Notes: generated by a model from the sequence alone, not told the origin. A stretch of 64,000 nucleotides of DNA from Kribbella pratensis (GCF_004365355.1 NZ_SODP01000005.1:430358-494357), one strand, 5' to 3'; positions 1 to 8,307 are shown, counted from the stretch's first letter. Made by a program: numbers and translations.

Positions 1-816
1 CTCGAGCAGCTGTACGAGAAGGCGCTGGGCGAGCTCGGTATCGAGGTCGACGCGCTGGTCGCGGAGTACGGCCCGGACCAGCTGGTGCCGCCAGTGCCCA
101 CACAGCCCAAGGACGGTGACGACGAGACGCTGGAGCTGGAGGGCGAGCCGTTCGACCGGACCAAGGTCGAGAAGCGGCTGAAGCAGGCCGAGCGCGCGCT
201 GAACCAGCTCGGCAAGATCAATCCGCTCGCGCTCGAGGAGTTCGAGGCGATGGAGGAGCGGCACCGCTTCCTGTCCGAGCAGCTCGACGACCTGAAGAAG
301 TCCCGGCGCGACCTGATGGACATCGTCAAGGAGGTCGACGAGCGGGTCGAGCAGGTCTTCACCGAGGCGTACCGCGATGTCGAGATCGCGTTCGAGCACG
401 TGTTCAGCCGGCTGTTCCCGGGCGGTGAGGGCCGCTTGGTCCTGACCGACCCCGACGACATGCTCGGCACCGGGATCGACGTCGAGGCCCGCCCGCCCGG
501 CAAGAAGGTCAAGCGGCTGTCACTGCTGTCTGGCGGTGAACGCTCGCTGGTCGCCGTGGCGTTCCTGGTCGCGCTGTTCAAGGCCCGCCCGTCGCCGTTC
601 TACATCCTCGACGAGGTCGAAGCCGCGCTGGACGACACCAACCTCGGCCGCCTCCTGGAGATCTACGAAGAACTCCGCGAGAACAGCCAGCTGCTGGTCA
701 TCACCCACCAGAAGCGCACCATGGAGGTCGCCGACGCCCTGTACGGCGTGACCATGCGCGGCGACGGCGTCTCCTCGGTCATCTCCCAGCGGATCCGCGA
801 ACCCGAACCCGTCTGA
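1..816 (+). CDS. smc: Chromosome partition protein Smc, C-terminal part (5' end outside window)
   Basis: This is the C-terminal part of the SMC ATPase of the condensin-like complex that compacts and segregates chromosomes with ScpA/ScpB. The reading frame is open from the first base of the window, so the hinge and N-terminal Walker A head lie outside. What remains is the end of the second coiled coil (roughly the first 130 residues, charged heptad-like) followed by the C-terminal ATPase lobe. That lobe has the ABC signature LLSGGERSL and the Walker B/D-loop stretch [13 protein letters not shown], both intact. It ends with the usual short tail. ftsY follows about 11 kb downstream on the same strand, a spacing widened here by the cyd operon and other inserted genes. 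Confidence 0.95.
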   Translation, partial: LEQLYEKALGELGIEVDALVAEYGPDQLVPPVPTQPKDGDDETLELEGEPFDRTKVEKRLKQAERALNQLGKINPLALEEFEAMEERHRFLSEQLDDLKKSRRDLMDIVKEVDERVEQVFTEAYRDVEIAFEHVFSRLFPGGEGRLVLTDPDDMLGTGIDVEARPPGKKVKRLSLLSGGERSLVAVAFLVALFKARPSPFYILDEVEAALDDTNLGRLLEIYEELRENSQLLVITHQKRTMEVADALYGVTMRGDGVSSVISQRIREPEPV

Positions 817-835
817 GCCGGTCCGTCTGGGCCGT

Positions 836-1159
836 CTAGGCCGTGATCGTCATCGAGGCGAGCCGGTCGTCCTCGACGGCGAAGGTGAAGTGGGAGGGGC
901 CGTTGAAGCCCTTCCCGCCGACCTGGGTCAGGATCGTCAACGGGTTGCCGGCGACGGTGACCTGGGTGTCGGTGAACGTGGCCTGCTTGCCGATCAGCTC
1001 GTTCTCGCTCCAGGAGCGGATCCGGTCGGGGCCGCGGAACTCCCGCCCCCAGTCGTTCACGTAGCCGTCCGGGGCGAACGCTGCCACGAACGCGTCGTTG
1101 TCCTGTTCGTCGATCGCGGTGAGCGCGCGCTGGACCGCGGCTGGGATGTCCTGACTCAT
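836..1159 (-). CDS. SnoaL-like / NTF2-fold protein
   Basis: A 107-residue protein with the small alpha+beta pattern of the SnoaL/NTF2-like superfamily: N-terminal helices (AVQRALTAIDEQDNDAFVAAF), then FAPDGYVNDWGREFRGPDRI and strands ending at FAVEDDRLASMTITA. Many members have no known substrate, so no reaction is assigned. The start ATG at 1159 was chosen because the longer open frame upstream adds 47 residues with no domain character and crosses the divergent control region of the sigma-factor gene. It is convergent with smc, with a gap of only 19 bases and no clear terminator hairpin. Confidence 0.75.
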   Translation of the reverse strand: MSQDIPAAVQRALTAIDEQDNDAFVAAFAPDGYVNDWGREFRGPDRIRSWSENELIGKQATFTDTQVTVAGNPLTILTQVGGKGFNGPSHFTFAVEDDRLASMTITA

Positions 1160-1183
1160 GACGGCGACGATAGCCGTCCCGGT

Positions 1184-1210
1184 TGAACCGGTCCGTGAAT
1201 CCGTACGTAT
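1184..1210 (+). promoter_or_regulatory. Candidate SigL-type autoregulated promoter
   Basis: TGAACC (1184-1189), a 16-base spacer, and CGTAT (1206-1210) resemble the TGAACC/CGT promoter elements reported for the mycobacterial SigL regulon. It stands directly upstream of the SigL-like sigma factor and its possible leader peptide, as expected for an autoregulated ECF locus. This is motif reading only; no start site is known. Confidence 0.5.
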
Positions 1211-1244
1211 GACGGGGTGACGGACGCTCGACCGAGGAGGGTTG

Positions 1245-1337
1245 ATGAAGCGACTGAGGAGCGTGGCCGGAGTGGTCGGGGCGGACGGCAATGAGATCAC
1301 GCCCCAGCTGTCCGGCTCCGGTCATGGCGGTCACTGA
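1245..1337 (+). CDS. Possible 30-residue leader peptide before the sigma factor
   Basis: A short frame, MKRLRSVAGVVGADGN and on to GSGHGGH, begins with ATG at 1245 behind a strong ribosome-binding site (GAGGAGGG, 1234-1241, within four to five bases of the ATG). It ends at 1337, overlapping the candidate sigma-factor ATG at 1324 by 14 bases. The strength of the ribosome-binding site, better than any in front of the sigma gene, is the main support. It may couple translation of the sigma factor, or the site may be used for something else. No family is recognised. Confidence 0.4.
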   Translation: MKRLRSVAGVVGADGNEITPQLSGSGHGGH

Positions 1338-1938
1338 GTCGACCTGTGCCGCGCTGGTGTGGGCGCCTGCGGAGCCCGGTATCGTGCGGTCGGTGGGTGA
1401 CACCCCAGGGCCGCAGGATGCCGAGACGCTGATTCGCACGCTGTACGCCGAACACGGGCGCAGCCTGTTGGCCTATGCGACCCGTCTGACGGGAGACCGG
1501 GCCGCGGCCGAGGACGTCGTACAGGAGACATTGGTCCGGGCCTGGAAGCACGCCGGGGACCTGAGCACCGGCAGCGGGTCGGTGCGGGGCTGGCTGCTGA
1601 CGGTGGCGCGGAACATCGTCACCGACCGTGCGCGGGCCCGGGCGGTGCGTCCGGCCGAGGTGGCGGACGTGGTGGACCAGCCGCCGGTCCAGGGCGACCA
1701 CTCCGAGGCCGTGGTGAACACCATGGTCGTGATGGACGCGCTGGACAAGGTGTCGCCCGAACACCGTGAAGTACTTGTGCAGCTCTACTACCGCGGGCGG
1801 TCCGTGGCAGAGGCTGCAAAGGAACTGGGTGTCCCACCCGGTACCGTGAAATCACGTTCGTACTACGCCCTCCGAGCTCTGCGCGCGGTGATGGCTGGAC
1901 CAGCTGCGTTGACTGGAGACGGGGAGGTGTCCCGATGA
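1324..1938 (+). CDS. ECF RNA polymerase sigma factor, SigL-like
   Basis: An ECF sigma factor with region 2 (AETLIRTLYAEHGRSLLAYATRLTGD then AAAEDVVQETLVRAWKH) and region 4 (ALDKVSPEHREVLVQLYYRGRS, AKELGVPPGTVKSR, helix-turn-helix). Sequence and partner resemble mycobacterial SigL. It would direct polymerase to its own promoter and to envelope genes once released from the anti-sigma factor encoded next. ATG 1324 gives about 204 residues. GTG 1384 is an alternative that would bring the N terminus close to the usual SigL length, because residues before RSVGDTPGPQ look like poor family sequence. Its stop overlaps the next start (ATGA, 1935-1938), so the two are co-translated. Confidence 0.85.
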   Translation: MAVTESTCAALVWAPAEPGIVRSVGDTPGPQDAETLIRTLYAEHGRSLLAYATRLTGDRAAAEDVVQETLVRAWKHAGDLSTGSGSVRGWLLTVARNIVTDRARARAVRPAEVADVVDQPPVQGDHSEAVVNTMVVMDALDKVSPEHREVLVQLYYRGRSVAEAAKELGVPPGTVKSRSYYALRALRAVMAGPAALTGDGEVSR

Positions 1939-2630
1939 CTGAGCATGACCGCACGCAACTCGGCGCCTACGCGTTGGGCGCACTAGAGCCCGGTGAGGTG
2001 GCAGAGGTGGACGAGCACCTGGCCACGTGCGCGGAGTGCCGCGCTGAGCTGGCCGAGCTCGAGGAGATGAAGGACTTTCTCGGTGAGGTCCCGCCAGAGG
2101 CGTTCCTCGACGGGCCACCGGAAGGTGGCGACCTGTTGCTGCAGCGCACGCTGCGGGCCGTCCGCGAGTCGTCGCCGGAGCCTGCCGTACAGGTTCCGGC
2201 CAAGCGCCGCAGCTCCCGTTGGCTCATGGTGGCCGCCGCACTCGTTGCGGTCGCGGGTGCGCTCGGCGGTGGGGTTGCACTCGGTCGATCGACTGCACCG
2301 GAGGCCACCACCGAGCCCGCAGCCGGCTACAGGGAAGTCAAGACGACCGATACGGCCACCGGCGCCACCATGGCCACCACCGTGGAGCCGCGGACCGGTT
2401 GGAGTTGGGTGCAGGTGCAGGTCAAGGGCCTGAAGGCCGGAGATCAGTGCCTGCTCCTCGTCACTGACAGCTCCGGCAAGACCTGGACCGCAGGTAGCTG
2501 GGTGGTGTCGGAGAAGGCAGCCAAGAACGGCAGCACGTTCGGCGGCGGTGTGCTGGTTCCGCTCGACAAGGTGCACTCGGTCGAGATCAGGACCCTGCAG
2601 GGAAAGCACGTCGTCTCAGCAACCATCTGA
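1935..2630 (+). CDS. Membrane anti-sigma factor, RslA-like (zinc-binding)
   Basis: A 231-residue partner of the preceding sigma factor. The N-terminal ZAS domain carries the H-x3-C-x2-C motif (HLATCAEC) that binds zinc and holds the sigma factor. A single membrane segment follows at about residues 95-115 (WLMVAAALVAVAGALGGGVAL). The extracytoplasmic C-terminal domain (about 130-231) contains the CLLLVTDSSGKTW and VEIRTLQGKHVV stretches seen in RslA-like proteins. In this family, loss of zinc under oxidative conditions releases the sigma factor; that mechanism is inferred here. The gene overlaps the sigma gene by four bases. Confidence 0.85.
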   Translation: MTEHDRTQLGAYALGALEPGEVAEVDEHLATCAECRAELAELEEMKDFLGEVPPEAFLDGPPEGGDLLLQRTLRAVRESSPEPAVQVPAKRRSSRWLMVAAALVAVAGALGGGVALGRSTAPEATTEPAAGYREVKTTDTATGATMATTVEPRTGWSWVQVQVKGLKAGDQCLLLVTDSSGKTWTAGSWVVSEKAAKNGSTFGGGVLVPLDKVHSVEIRTLQGKHVVSATI

Positions 2631-2673
2631 GCAACGATCTGAAAGTAGTTGCGGGAGACGAGAGGATAGAGCC

Positions 2674-3765
2674 GTGGCTACTACCTCCGAGGACCTGCGG
2701 GAGCGCCGGAAGAACGCGGCGGACGACTGCGAGCGCTGGCTCGGCAACCGGCGAGTGCCGGCGCCGGATCGGCTTCAGCGGCTCGCGGAAGTCGCCACGG
2801 ACGACCTCGTCGACATGTACGGCAACGGTGGCGAGGTCGCGGCGCTGGAGCAGGAGGTCGCCGAGCTGCTGGGCAAGCCGGCAGCGGTGTTCCTGCCGAC
2901 CGGCATCATGGCGCAGCAGAGTGTGCTCCGCGTGTACGCCGACCGCGCGGGGACCAGCCGGGTCGCAGTACACGGGCTGTCTCACCTCCTGGTGCACGAG
3001 CTGAACGCACTGGAAGAGGTGCACCATCTGCGGATCGAGCGGCTGACGTCAGAGCCACGCCAGCCTCGTCCGGACGAGTTGGCCGCGATCCCAGGCAAGC
3101 TGGCCGCGGTCACGTTGGAGCTGCCGCTGCGCGATGCCGGGTACGTGCTGCCGACGTGGGACGAGCTGGTCGTCTTCTCGGAGTACTGCGCCGAGCGCGG
3201 CGTACCGCTGCACCTGGACGGCGCCCGCCTGTGGGAGAGCACGCCGTACCTCGAACACAGCCTGGCCGAGATCGCTGCGCTGGCTTCGACCGTCTACGTG
3301 TCGTTCTACAAGGTGCTCGGTGGCATCAGCGGTGCCGCACTGGTCGGTCCCGAGGACGTCATCGCCGAAGTACGCCGATGGCAGCGCCGGCTCGGCGGCA
3401 ACCTCTTCTCGCTCTTCCCGTACGCCGTGTCCGCGCGCGACGGGCTGCGCACTGTGCTCCCGCTGATGGACGACCTGCACCAGCGGGCGGTCGAGGTCGC
3501 AATGGCCTTGCAGAGCGAGGGTTTCCGCGTGTTCCCGGAACCGCCGCACACGAACTCGTTCCGCCTCTACGCACCTCGGTCCGCGGACGCGATCGAGCGT
3601 ACGACGGTCGAGCGGATGGAGCGGACCCGCGAGGCGTTGTGCCCGCCGTGGCAGTCGGCCGACGTACCGGGGTGGTCGTGGATCGAGGTCGTGGTGACGC
3701 CGCATTCGCTGACCTGGCAGGTCGACGAAATCGCCAAGGCGTTCGGGGAACTTCTGACTCGCTGA
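2674..3765 (+). CDS. Threonine aldolase family PLP enzyme
   Basis: A 363-residue fold-type I PLP enzyme of the beta-eliminating lyase/threonine aldolase family, which cleaves L-threonine or related beta-hydroxy amino acids to glycine and an aldehyde. Family marks include DMYGNGGEVAALEQEVAELL near residue 48, HLDGARLW (Asp182 and Arg185, cofactor and carboxylate contacts) and YVSFYKVLGG with the probable Schiff-base lysine Lys213. The N-terminal 45 residues differ from the usual LRSDTVT opening of low-specificity aldolases, so the exact substrate is uncertain. GTG 2674 was chosen because upstream frame overlaps the anti-sigma gene. No operon partner is apparent. Confidence 0.85.
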   Translation: MATTSEDLRERRKNAADDCERWLGNRRVPAPDRLQRLAEVATDDLVDMYGNGGEVAALEQEVAELLGKPAAVFLPTGIMAQQSVLRVYADRAGTSRVAVHGLSHLLVHELNALEEVHHLRIERLTSEPRQPRPDELAAIPGKLAAVTLELPLRDAGYVLPTWDELVVFSEYCAERGVPLHLDGARLWESTPYLEHSLAEIAALASTVYVSFYKVLGGISGAALVGPEDVIAEVRRWQRRLGGNLFSLFPYAVSARDGLRTVLPLMDDLHQRAVEVAMALQSEGFRVFPEPPHTNSFRLYAPRSADAIERTTVERMERTREALCPPWQSADVPGWSWIEVVVTPHSLTWQVDEIAKAFGELLTR

Positions 3766-3813
3766 GAGCGTCAGGCCAGTGTTGGTAGTGGGTGTGGGGA
3801 TTCGGGGAGAGAA

Positions 3814-3909
3814 GTGCTGACATTCGTTGTGACGATGGTCGTTCTGCTGGTTCTGTCGGGCCTGGTGCTGCTCGCTGTGGCGCGGGGAGAAGGCAAGCGC
3901 TTCGGCTAG
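3814..3909 (+). CDS. Small single-span membrane protein (31 aa)
   Basis: A GTG-initiated frame coding for about 31 residues: a hydrophobic helix (VLTFVVTMVVLLVLSGLVLL) followed by the basic tail ARGEGKRFG. A purine-rich ribosome-binding site (GGGGAGAGAA) lies just before the start. Third-position G+C is high. The composition is that of the tiny membrane proteins common in actinomycete genomes. It fills the 166-base gap between the aldolase and the reductase. The function is unknown. Confidence 0.5.
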   Translation: MLTFVVTMVVLLVLSGLVLLAVARGEGKRFG

Positions 3910-3931
3910 TGTCGCTGTAGGGTCGCGGAGC

Positions 3932-4501
3932 ATGAGGCGACTCATCTTCCAGGAGTACGTGACACTCGACGGGTACGCCGCCGGACCCGATGGCGGACTG
4001 GAGTTCTTCGACTCCGTCGCGGACGACGGCGGCGCTGCCGACGACGACAATCTCCAGCTGCTGGAGAGCATCGACACGATGCTGCTCGGCGCCGAGACGT
4101 ACCGGTTGTTCGCGAGCTACTGGCCGACCGACGCCTCCGCCGACCAGCCGATCGCGCCGAAGCTGAACGCGCTGCGCCTGGTCGTCGTGTCGACCAGGCT
4201 GAAGAGTGCGCCGTGGGGCTCCTACGAGCCGGGTCTGGTGGTCCGCGACCTCGATGCGGTGCGTGCGCTCAAGGCCGAGGAGACCGGCAAGGACATCATC
4301 CTGTGGGGCAGCATCACGCTGTTCCAGTCGTTGCTGCGCGCCGGACTGGTGGACGAGGTCCAGTTGCGCATCTGCCCCATCCTGCTGGGTGCGGGCAAGA
4401 GTGCGTACCCCAGTGGCGAGCCACCGGTCGAGCTGGAGCTGATCGAGGCGCGCCCGTGGGCCAACGGCGGCGTACTGGTGCGCTATCGGCCGACTAGCTG
4501 A
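3932..4501 (+). CDS. Dihydrofolate reductase family protein (RibD C-terminal-like)
   Basis: A 189-residue protein of the DHFR/RibD-C superfamily. It opens with RRLIFQEYVTLDGYAAGPDGG, the typical N terminus of these stand-alone reductases, continues with TMLLGAETYRLFASYWP, and has DIILWGSITLFQSLLRAGLVDE for the nucleotide-binding part. Members use NADPH, but most physiological substrates are unknown; it is probably neither the folate nor the riboflavin enzyme of this organism. It is convergent with the M56 peptidase gene, the two stops overlapping by eight bases. Confidence 0.85.
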   Translation: MRRLIFQEYVTLDGYAAGPDGGLEFFDSVADDGGAADDDNLQLLESIDTMLLGAETYRLFASYWPTDASADQPIAPKLNALRLVVVSTRLKSAPWGSYEPGLVVRDLDAVRALKAEETGKDIILWGSITLFQSLLRAGLVDEVQLRICPILLGAGKSAYPSGEPPVELELIEARPWANGGVLVRYRPTS

Positions 4502-5399
4502 CCGCGTCCACGATCGCTTTCACGATCGGGGCGGCGATGGTGATCGTGGGCATGACCAGCAGCGTGACTGCGCTGACATACGTCAGTGTGGCGAGGACGC
4601 GTTCGTCAGGAGCCGGGTCGGCCAGGCGTTCGACGCGGAGGACCGTTGCGGACTTGGCCGCCGCCAGTGCCGCCTCGGGCGCCGGTGAGCCGGCCAGCGC
4701 GACCAGTGCGCGGGCCAGCGGGCGGGGGCCGTTGCGGCGGCGCGCGTCGTCGTCAGCCAGGAGCTCCACCAGCGTGCGGGCCTGCTCCAGCGCCACGTCG
4801 CTACGGACCCAGCGCGGGAACGCGTGGTGCAGGGCGGTGAACTCCTCCAGCACCAGGTCGTGACGTGCCCGCAGATGTGCTTGTTCGTGCGCCAGCACTG
4901 CCTTCAGCTCGCTGTCGTCCAGCCGGTCCAGCGCACCGACCGACACAACGACCCGTGCGCCCCGCAGCGCCGGCAGGCAGTACGCCAGCGGGGTTTCCTC
5001 GGCCAGCACTCGCAGTCCGGGGATCAGTCCGTCCGGAGTGGCGAGTACGTCGACCAGATCGCGGTGCCGCTTGCGACGTGCCCTCGTGCCGACTGCGACT
5101 TTCCCCACCGCCCAGAGCAGTCTGATGACGACCGATGCGGTCATAGCGAGGATTAGTGCGGCCACGAGGTCACGTGGCGACGACGGGTCGAACTTCGGCT
5201 GGCCGGGCTCGCCCGCGATCGAGTACGAGAGCGCTATGCCGGCACCCAGCGCAGCCAGTACTGCGGCCAGCGCGATCGCCTGCCAGAGGATGACGGCGGC
5301 GCGGGGGACCCGGTAGGGCCAGGTGGAGCGAGCCAGCACGGCCGGTGCGGGGCCGGTGAGGACCAGCGCGAGGACGGCCAGGAGGACCGGGGTGATCAC
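4494..5399 (-). CDS. M56 family membrane metallopeptidase (BlaR1-like, short form)
   Basis: A 301-residue membrane protein with hydrophobic segments at its N terminus, around residues 37-60, around 85-105 and at the C terminus, and a cytoplasmic zinc-protease motif HEQAH (HEXXH) in LAHEQAHLRARHD. It lacks the extracellular penicillin-binding sensor of staphylococcal BlaR1, so its signal is not obviously a beta-lactam. In the family, activation leads to cleavage or inactivation of the cognate BlaI repressor. It starts at GTG 5399, overlapping the blaI stop (GTGA), so the pair is co-translated. The short form resembles Rv1845c of M. tuberculosis. Confidence 0.85.
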   Translation of the reverse strand: MITPVLLAVLALVLTGPAPAVLARSTWPYRVPRAAVILWQAIALAAVLAALGAGIALSYSIAGEPGQPKFDPSSPRDLVAALILAMTASVVIRLLWAVGKVAVGTRARRKRHRDLVDVLATPDGLIPGLRVLAEETPLAYCLPALRGARVVVSVGALDRLDDSELKAVLAHEQAHLRARHDLVLEEFTALHHAFPRWVRSDVALEQARTLVELLADDDARRRNGPRPLARALVALAGSPAPEAALAAAKSATVLRVERLADPAPDERVLATLTYVSAVTLLVMPTITIAAPIVKAIVDAVS

Positions 5400-5821
5400 C
5401 CCGTCTGCTCCTGGCTGTCCAGCCGGGACAGGGCCTCGCGCAGGAGAGCTGCTTCCTCGTCGGAGACCTGGCCGACGAAGCGGACCAGCGCCTCGCGACG
5501 GTCGCCGGCGCGGTCGAGGGCGTCGCGCATCAGGTCGGCGGCCAGCTCCTCACGGGGCGCGGCCGCACGGTAGCGCCAGGCCTTGCCGTCGCGTTCGCGC
5601 TCGGTCAGCTTCTTCTTCGCCAGCCGGTCCAGAACGGTCATCACGGTCGTGTACGCGAGCTCCCGGGTGCCGGCCAGCTGCTCGTGCACCTCGCGCACGG
5701 TCAACGCCGTCGGCGCAGCCCACAGCTGCTCCATCACCAGCCGTTCCAGGTCGCCCAGAGGGCGTGGTGGCTGCGCCTGATGCCGTCCGCGTGCCACCGC
5801 CCCGATCTCCTCACTCACCAC
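5396..5821 (-). CDS. BlaI/MecI/CopY family transcriptional repressor
   Basis: A 141-residue winged-helix repressor. LGDLERLVMEQLWAAPTALTVREVHEQL and LAYTTVMTVLDRLAKKKLTERERDG form the recognised BlaI DNA-binding domain; the C-terminal helices (ADLMRDALDRAGDRREALVRF) form the dimer region. Two adjacent GTG codons could start it (5821 or 5818). It is divergently placed from cydA, and two palindromes lie between them, so it may control both itself and cydABDC. The overlap with the M56 gene supports a sensor/repressor pair. Confidence 0.9.
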   Translation of the reverse strand: MVSEEIGAVARGRHQAQPPRPLGDLERLVMEQLWAAPTALTVREVHEQLAGTRELAYTTVMTVLDRLAKKKLTERERDGKAWRYRAAAPREELAADLMRDALDRAGDRREALVRFVGQVSDEEAALLREALSRLDSQEQTG

Positions 5822-5833
5822 GTGACCAGTATA

Positions 5834-5884
5834 ACTACACGTCGTAGTAGATCCGCGCTAACATCTACTACGAAACGTCGTAGA
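5834..5884. promoter_or_regulatory. Two palindromes between blaI and cydA (candidate BlaI operators)
   Basis: ACTAC-ACGTC-GTAGT lies at 5834-5848, and the palindrome with arms TCTAC and GTAGA (inner arms CTACGA and TCGTAG) at 5864-5884. The centres are about 33 bases apart, three helical turns. Both resemble the TACTAC/GTAGTA half-sites bound by mycobacterial BlaI. They fill almost the whole interval between the two divergent genes, so repressor binding would be expected to affect both promoters. Confidence 0.65.
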
Positions 5885-5903
5885 TGGCTGGGGAGGCCTT
5901 CCG

Positions 5904-7307
5904 ATGGACACGCTGGATCTGGCCAGGTGGCAGTTCGCGATCACCACCGTGTACCACTTCTTCTTCGTGCCGGTGACGATCTCGCTGGCCGCGATCACGG
6001 CCGGCCTGCAGACGGCGTGGTACCGGACGGGCAAGGAGAAGTACCTGCGGCTGACCAAGTTCTACGGGAAGCTGTTCCTGATCAACATCGCGATGGGCGT
6101 GGTCACCGGCTTGGTGCAGGAGTTCCAGTTCGGGATGAACTGGAGCGACTACTCGCGCTTCGTCGGCGACGTGTTCGGCGCCCCGCTCGCGCTCGAGGGT
6201 CTGCTCGCGTTCTTCCTCGAGTCGACGTTCATCGGTCTGTGGATCTTCGGGTGGGAGCGCCTGCCGAAGCTCGTTCACCTCGGCTGCATCTGGATGGTCG
6301 TGCTCGGCACGCAACTCTCGGCGTACTTCATCCTCGCGGCCAACTCGTGGATGCAGAACCCGGTCGGGTTCCGTTACAACACGGCTCGTGGTCGCGCCGA
6401 GATGACGGATCTGTGGGCGGTGCTGACCAACAAGGTCGTGCTGGTGACGTTCCCGCACACGATCTTCGCGGCGTTCATGGTCGGCGGCGCGTTCGTCGCG
6501 GGTGTCGCGCTGTGGCACCTGATCCGGCGGCCGCTGGTGGACAAGGACGTGTTCCGGTCGGCGCTGAAGATCGGGGCATCGGTGGTGCTGGTGGCCAGTG
6601 TGGGCGTTGCGATCAGCGGCGACCTGCAGGGCAAGGTGATGACCGAAGTACAGCCGATGAAAATGGCCGCGGCCGAGGCGCTGTACCAGACGGAGAAGCC
6701 GGCGTCGTTCTCGGTCTTCACCGTCGGCACGCTGGACGGGTCGAAGGAGATCTTCTCGATCAAGCTGCCGTACCTGCTGTCGTTCCTGGCCACCGGGCAC
6801 TTCAACGGTCAGGTCAAGGGCATCAACTCGCTGCAGGACGCGTACGAGCAGTTGTACGGCCCAGGGTCCTACAAGCCGAACATCCCGCTGACCTACTGGA
6901 CCTTCCGGCTGATGATCGGGGTCGGGATGGCGTCGGCGGCGGTCGCGCTGTGGCTGCTGTGGACGACCCGTCGCGGCCGGGCGCCCGCCCCGTGGTTGAT
7001 CTGGCTGGCGGCGCCCTTGCCACTGCTGCCGCTGATCGCGAACACCTTCGGCTGGGTCTTCACCGAGACCGGCCGGCAGCCCTGGCTCGTCTTCGGGTTG
7101 TTGCCCACGGCATCGGGTGTGTCACCTGGTACGACGAGCGGGGAGGTGATCACGTCGCTGGCCGGATTCACTCTGCTGTACGGCGCACTCGCGGTCGTCG
7201 AGACCAAGCTGATGCTGCGGACGATCCGCGGCGGACTGGCCGGGACCGACGATCCACCGGAGGCTTCACCGGATCAGCCCGACAAGCCGCTGTCGTTCGC
7301 GTACTGA
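5904..7307 (+). CDS. cydA: Cytochrome bd ubiquinol/menaquinol oxidase subunit I
   Basis: CydA, 467 residues, carries the three haems and the quinol site of cytochrome bd oxidase, which reduces oxygen to water at high affinity in the cytoplasmic membrane. Visible marks are the N-terminal ARWQFAITTVYHFFFVP with the haem ligand His18, FPHTIFAAFMVGG with a second conserved His, and GVGMASAAVALW with the conserved Met. At 467 residues, against about 520 for the E. coli protein, it is of the short Q-loop type. ATG 5904 follows the ribosome-binding site GGGGAGG. It is the first gene of cydABDC. Confidence 0.95.
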   Translation: MDTLDLARWQFAITTVYHFFFVPVTISLAAITAGLQTAWYRTGKEKYLRLTKFYGKLFLINIAMGVVTGLVQEFQFGMNWSDYSRFVGDVFGAPLALEGLLAFFLESTFIGLWIFGWERLPKLVHLGCIWMVVLGTQLSAYFILAANSWMQNPVGFRYNTARGRAEMTDLWAVLTNKVVLVTFPHTIFAAFMVGGAFVAGVALWHLIRRPLVDKDVFRSALKIGASVVLVASVGVAISGDLQGKVMTEVQPMKMAAAEALYQTEKPASFSVFTVGTLDGSKEIFSIKLPYLLSFLATGHFNGQVKGINSLQDAYEQLYGPGSYKPNIPLTYWTFRLMIGVGMASAAVALWLLWTTRRGRAPAPWLIWLAAPLPLLPLIANTFGWVFTETGRQPWLVFGLLPTASGVSPGTTSGEVITSLAGFTLLYGALAVVETKLMLRTIRGGLAGTDDPPEASPDQPDKPLSFAY

Positions 7308-7317
7308 GGGGCTCAAG

Positions 7318-8307
7318 ATGGAACTGACGACTGTGTGGTTCATCGCGATCGCGATGCTGTGGACCGGGTACTTCGTGCTCGAGGGCTTCGACTTCGGAGT
7401 CGGGATGCTGTTCCGGGTGCTCGGCCCCAACGAGCCCGAGCGAAGGGCCGCGATCACCACGATCGGGCCGGTCTGGGACGGCAACGAGGTCTGGCTGATC
7501 ATGGCCGGCGCCGCGACGTTCGCAGCGTTCCCCGAGTGGTACGCGACGCTGTTCAGCGGCTTCTACCTGCCGCTGTTCCTGATCCTGGTCGGGCTGATCG
7601 TGCGCGGTGTCGCGCTGGAGTACCGCGGCAAGCGGGACGATCCGGTCTGGCGCGGGCGGATGGATCTGATGATCACGATCGGCTCGCTGCTGCCGGCACT
7701 GCTGTGGGGCGTTGCCTTCGGCAACATCGTGCGCGGTGTGCCGCTGGACGCGAATCACGAGTACATCGGCAGCTTCGGGACGTTGCTCAACCCATTCGCG
7801 TTGCTCGGCGGCGTCACGTTCGTGGCGGTGTTCGTCACGCACGGCGCGATCTTCCTCGCGCTACGCACCACCGACGACCTGCGCGTCCGCGCCAACCGGC
7901 TCGCCACCCGCGCGGGGGTCGTCGCCGCGGTGCTCACGATCGCTTTCCTGGCTTGGGCGCAGGCGCTGCGCGGCGACACCGTTTCCATCATCGTCACGAT
8001 CGCGGCCGTGGTCGCGTTCGCCGGCGGGCTCGTAGCGAACCTCGTGCGTCGCGAGGGCTGGGCCTTCATCGGTACGACGCTGGCCATCGGACTCGCTGTG
8101 GTGTCGTTGTTCGTCGCACTGTTCCCGAATGTGATGCCGTCGACGCTGGAGCCCGGGTCGACGCTGACCGCGGCCGAGGCGGCGTCCTCGGCGTACACGT
8201 TGAAGGCGATGACGATCATCACGGCGATCTTCTTGCCGCTGGTGATGGTGTATCAGGGCTGGACGTACTGGGTGTTCCGGAAACGCGTCATGGTGGCGGC
8301 GTCGTGA
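7318..8307 (+). CDS. cydB: Cytochrome bd oxidase subunit II
   Basis: CydB, 329 residues, is the structural partner of CydA. The N terminus (TVWFIAIAMLWTGYFVLEGFDFGVGM) is the typical family opening with the conserved Glu-Gly-Phe-Asp motif, followed by WDGNEVWLI and multiple membrane helices. It begins ten bases after cydA and overlaps the cydD start by four bases (GTGA at 8304-8307), so the operon is tightly coupled. Confidence 0.95.
   Translation: MELTTVWFIAIAMLWTGYFVLEGFDFGVGMLFRVLGPNEPERRAAITTIGPVWDGNEVWLIMAGAATFAAFPEWYATLFSGFYLPLFLILVGLIVRGVALEYRGKRDDPVWRGRMDLMITIGSLLPALLWGVAFGNIVRGVPLDANHEYIGSFGTLLNPFALLGGVTFVAVFVTHGAIFLALRTTDDLRVRANRLATRAGVVAAVLTIAFLAWAQALRGDTVSIIVTIAAVVAFAGGLVANLVRREGWAFIGTTLAIGLAVVSLFVALFPNVMPSTLEPGSTLTAAEAASSAYTLKAMTIITAIFLPLVMVYQGWTYWVFRKRVMVAAS

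Noticed and set aside
2548-2673. N-terminal extension of the threonine aldolase
   Set aside because: It overlaps the anti-sigma coding sequence and lacks family similarity; GTG 2674 is the better start.
5684-7327. Long plus-strand open frame overlapping cydA
   Set aside because: High-GC shadow frame; the cydA frame has clear family motifs and normal codon bias.
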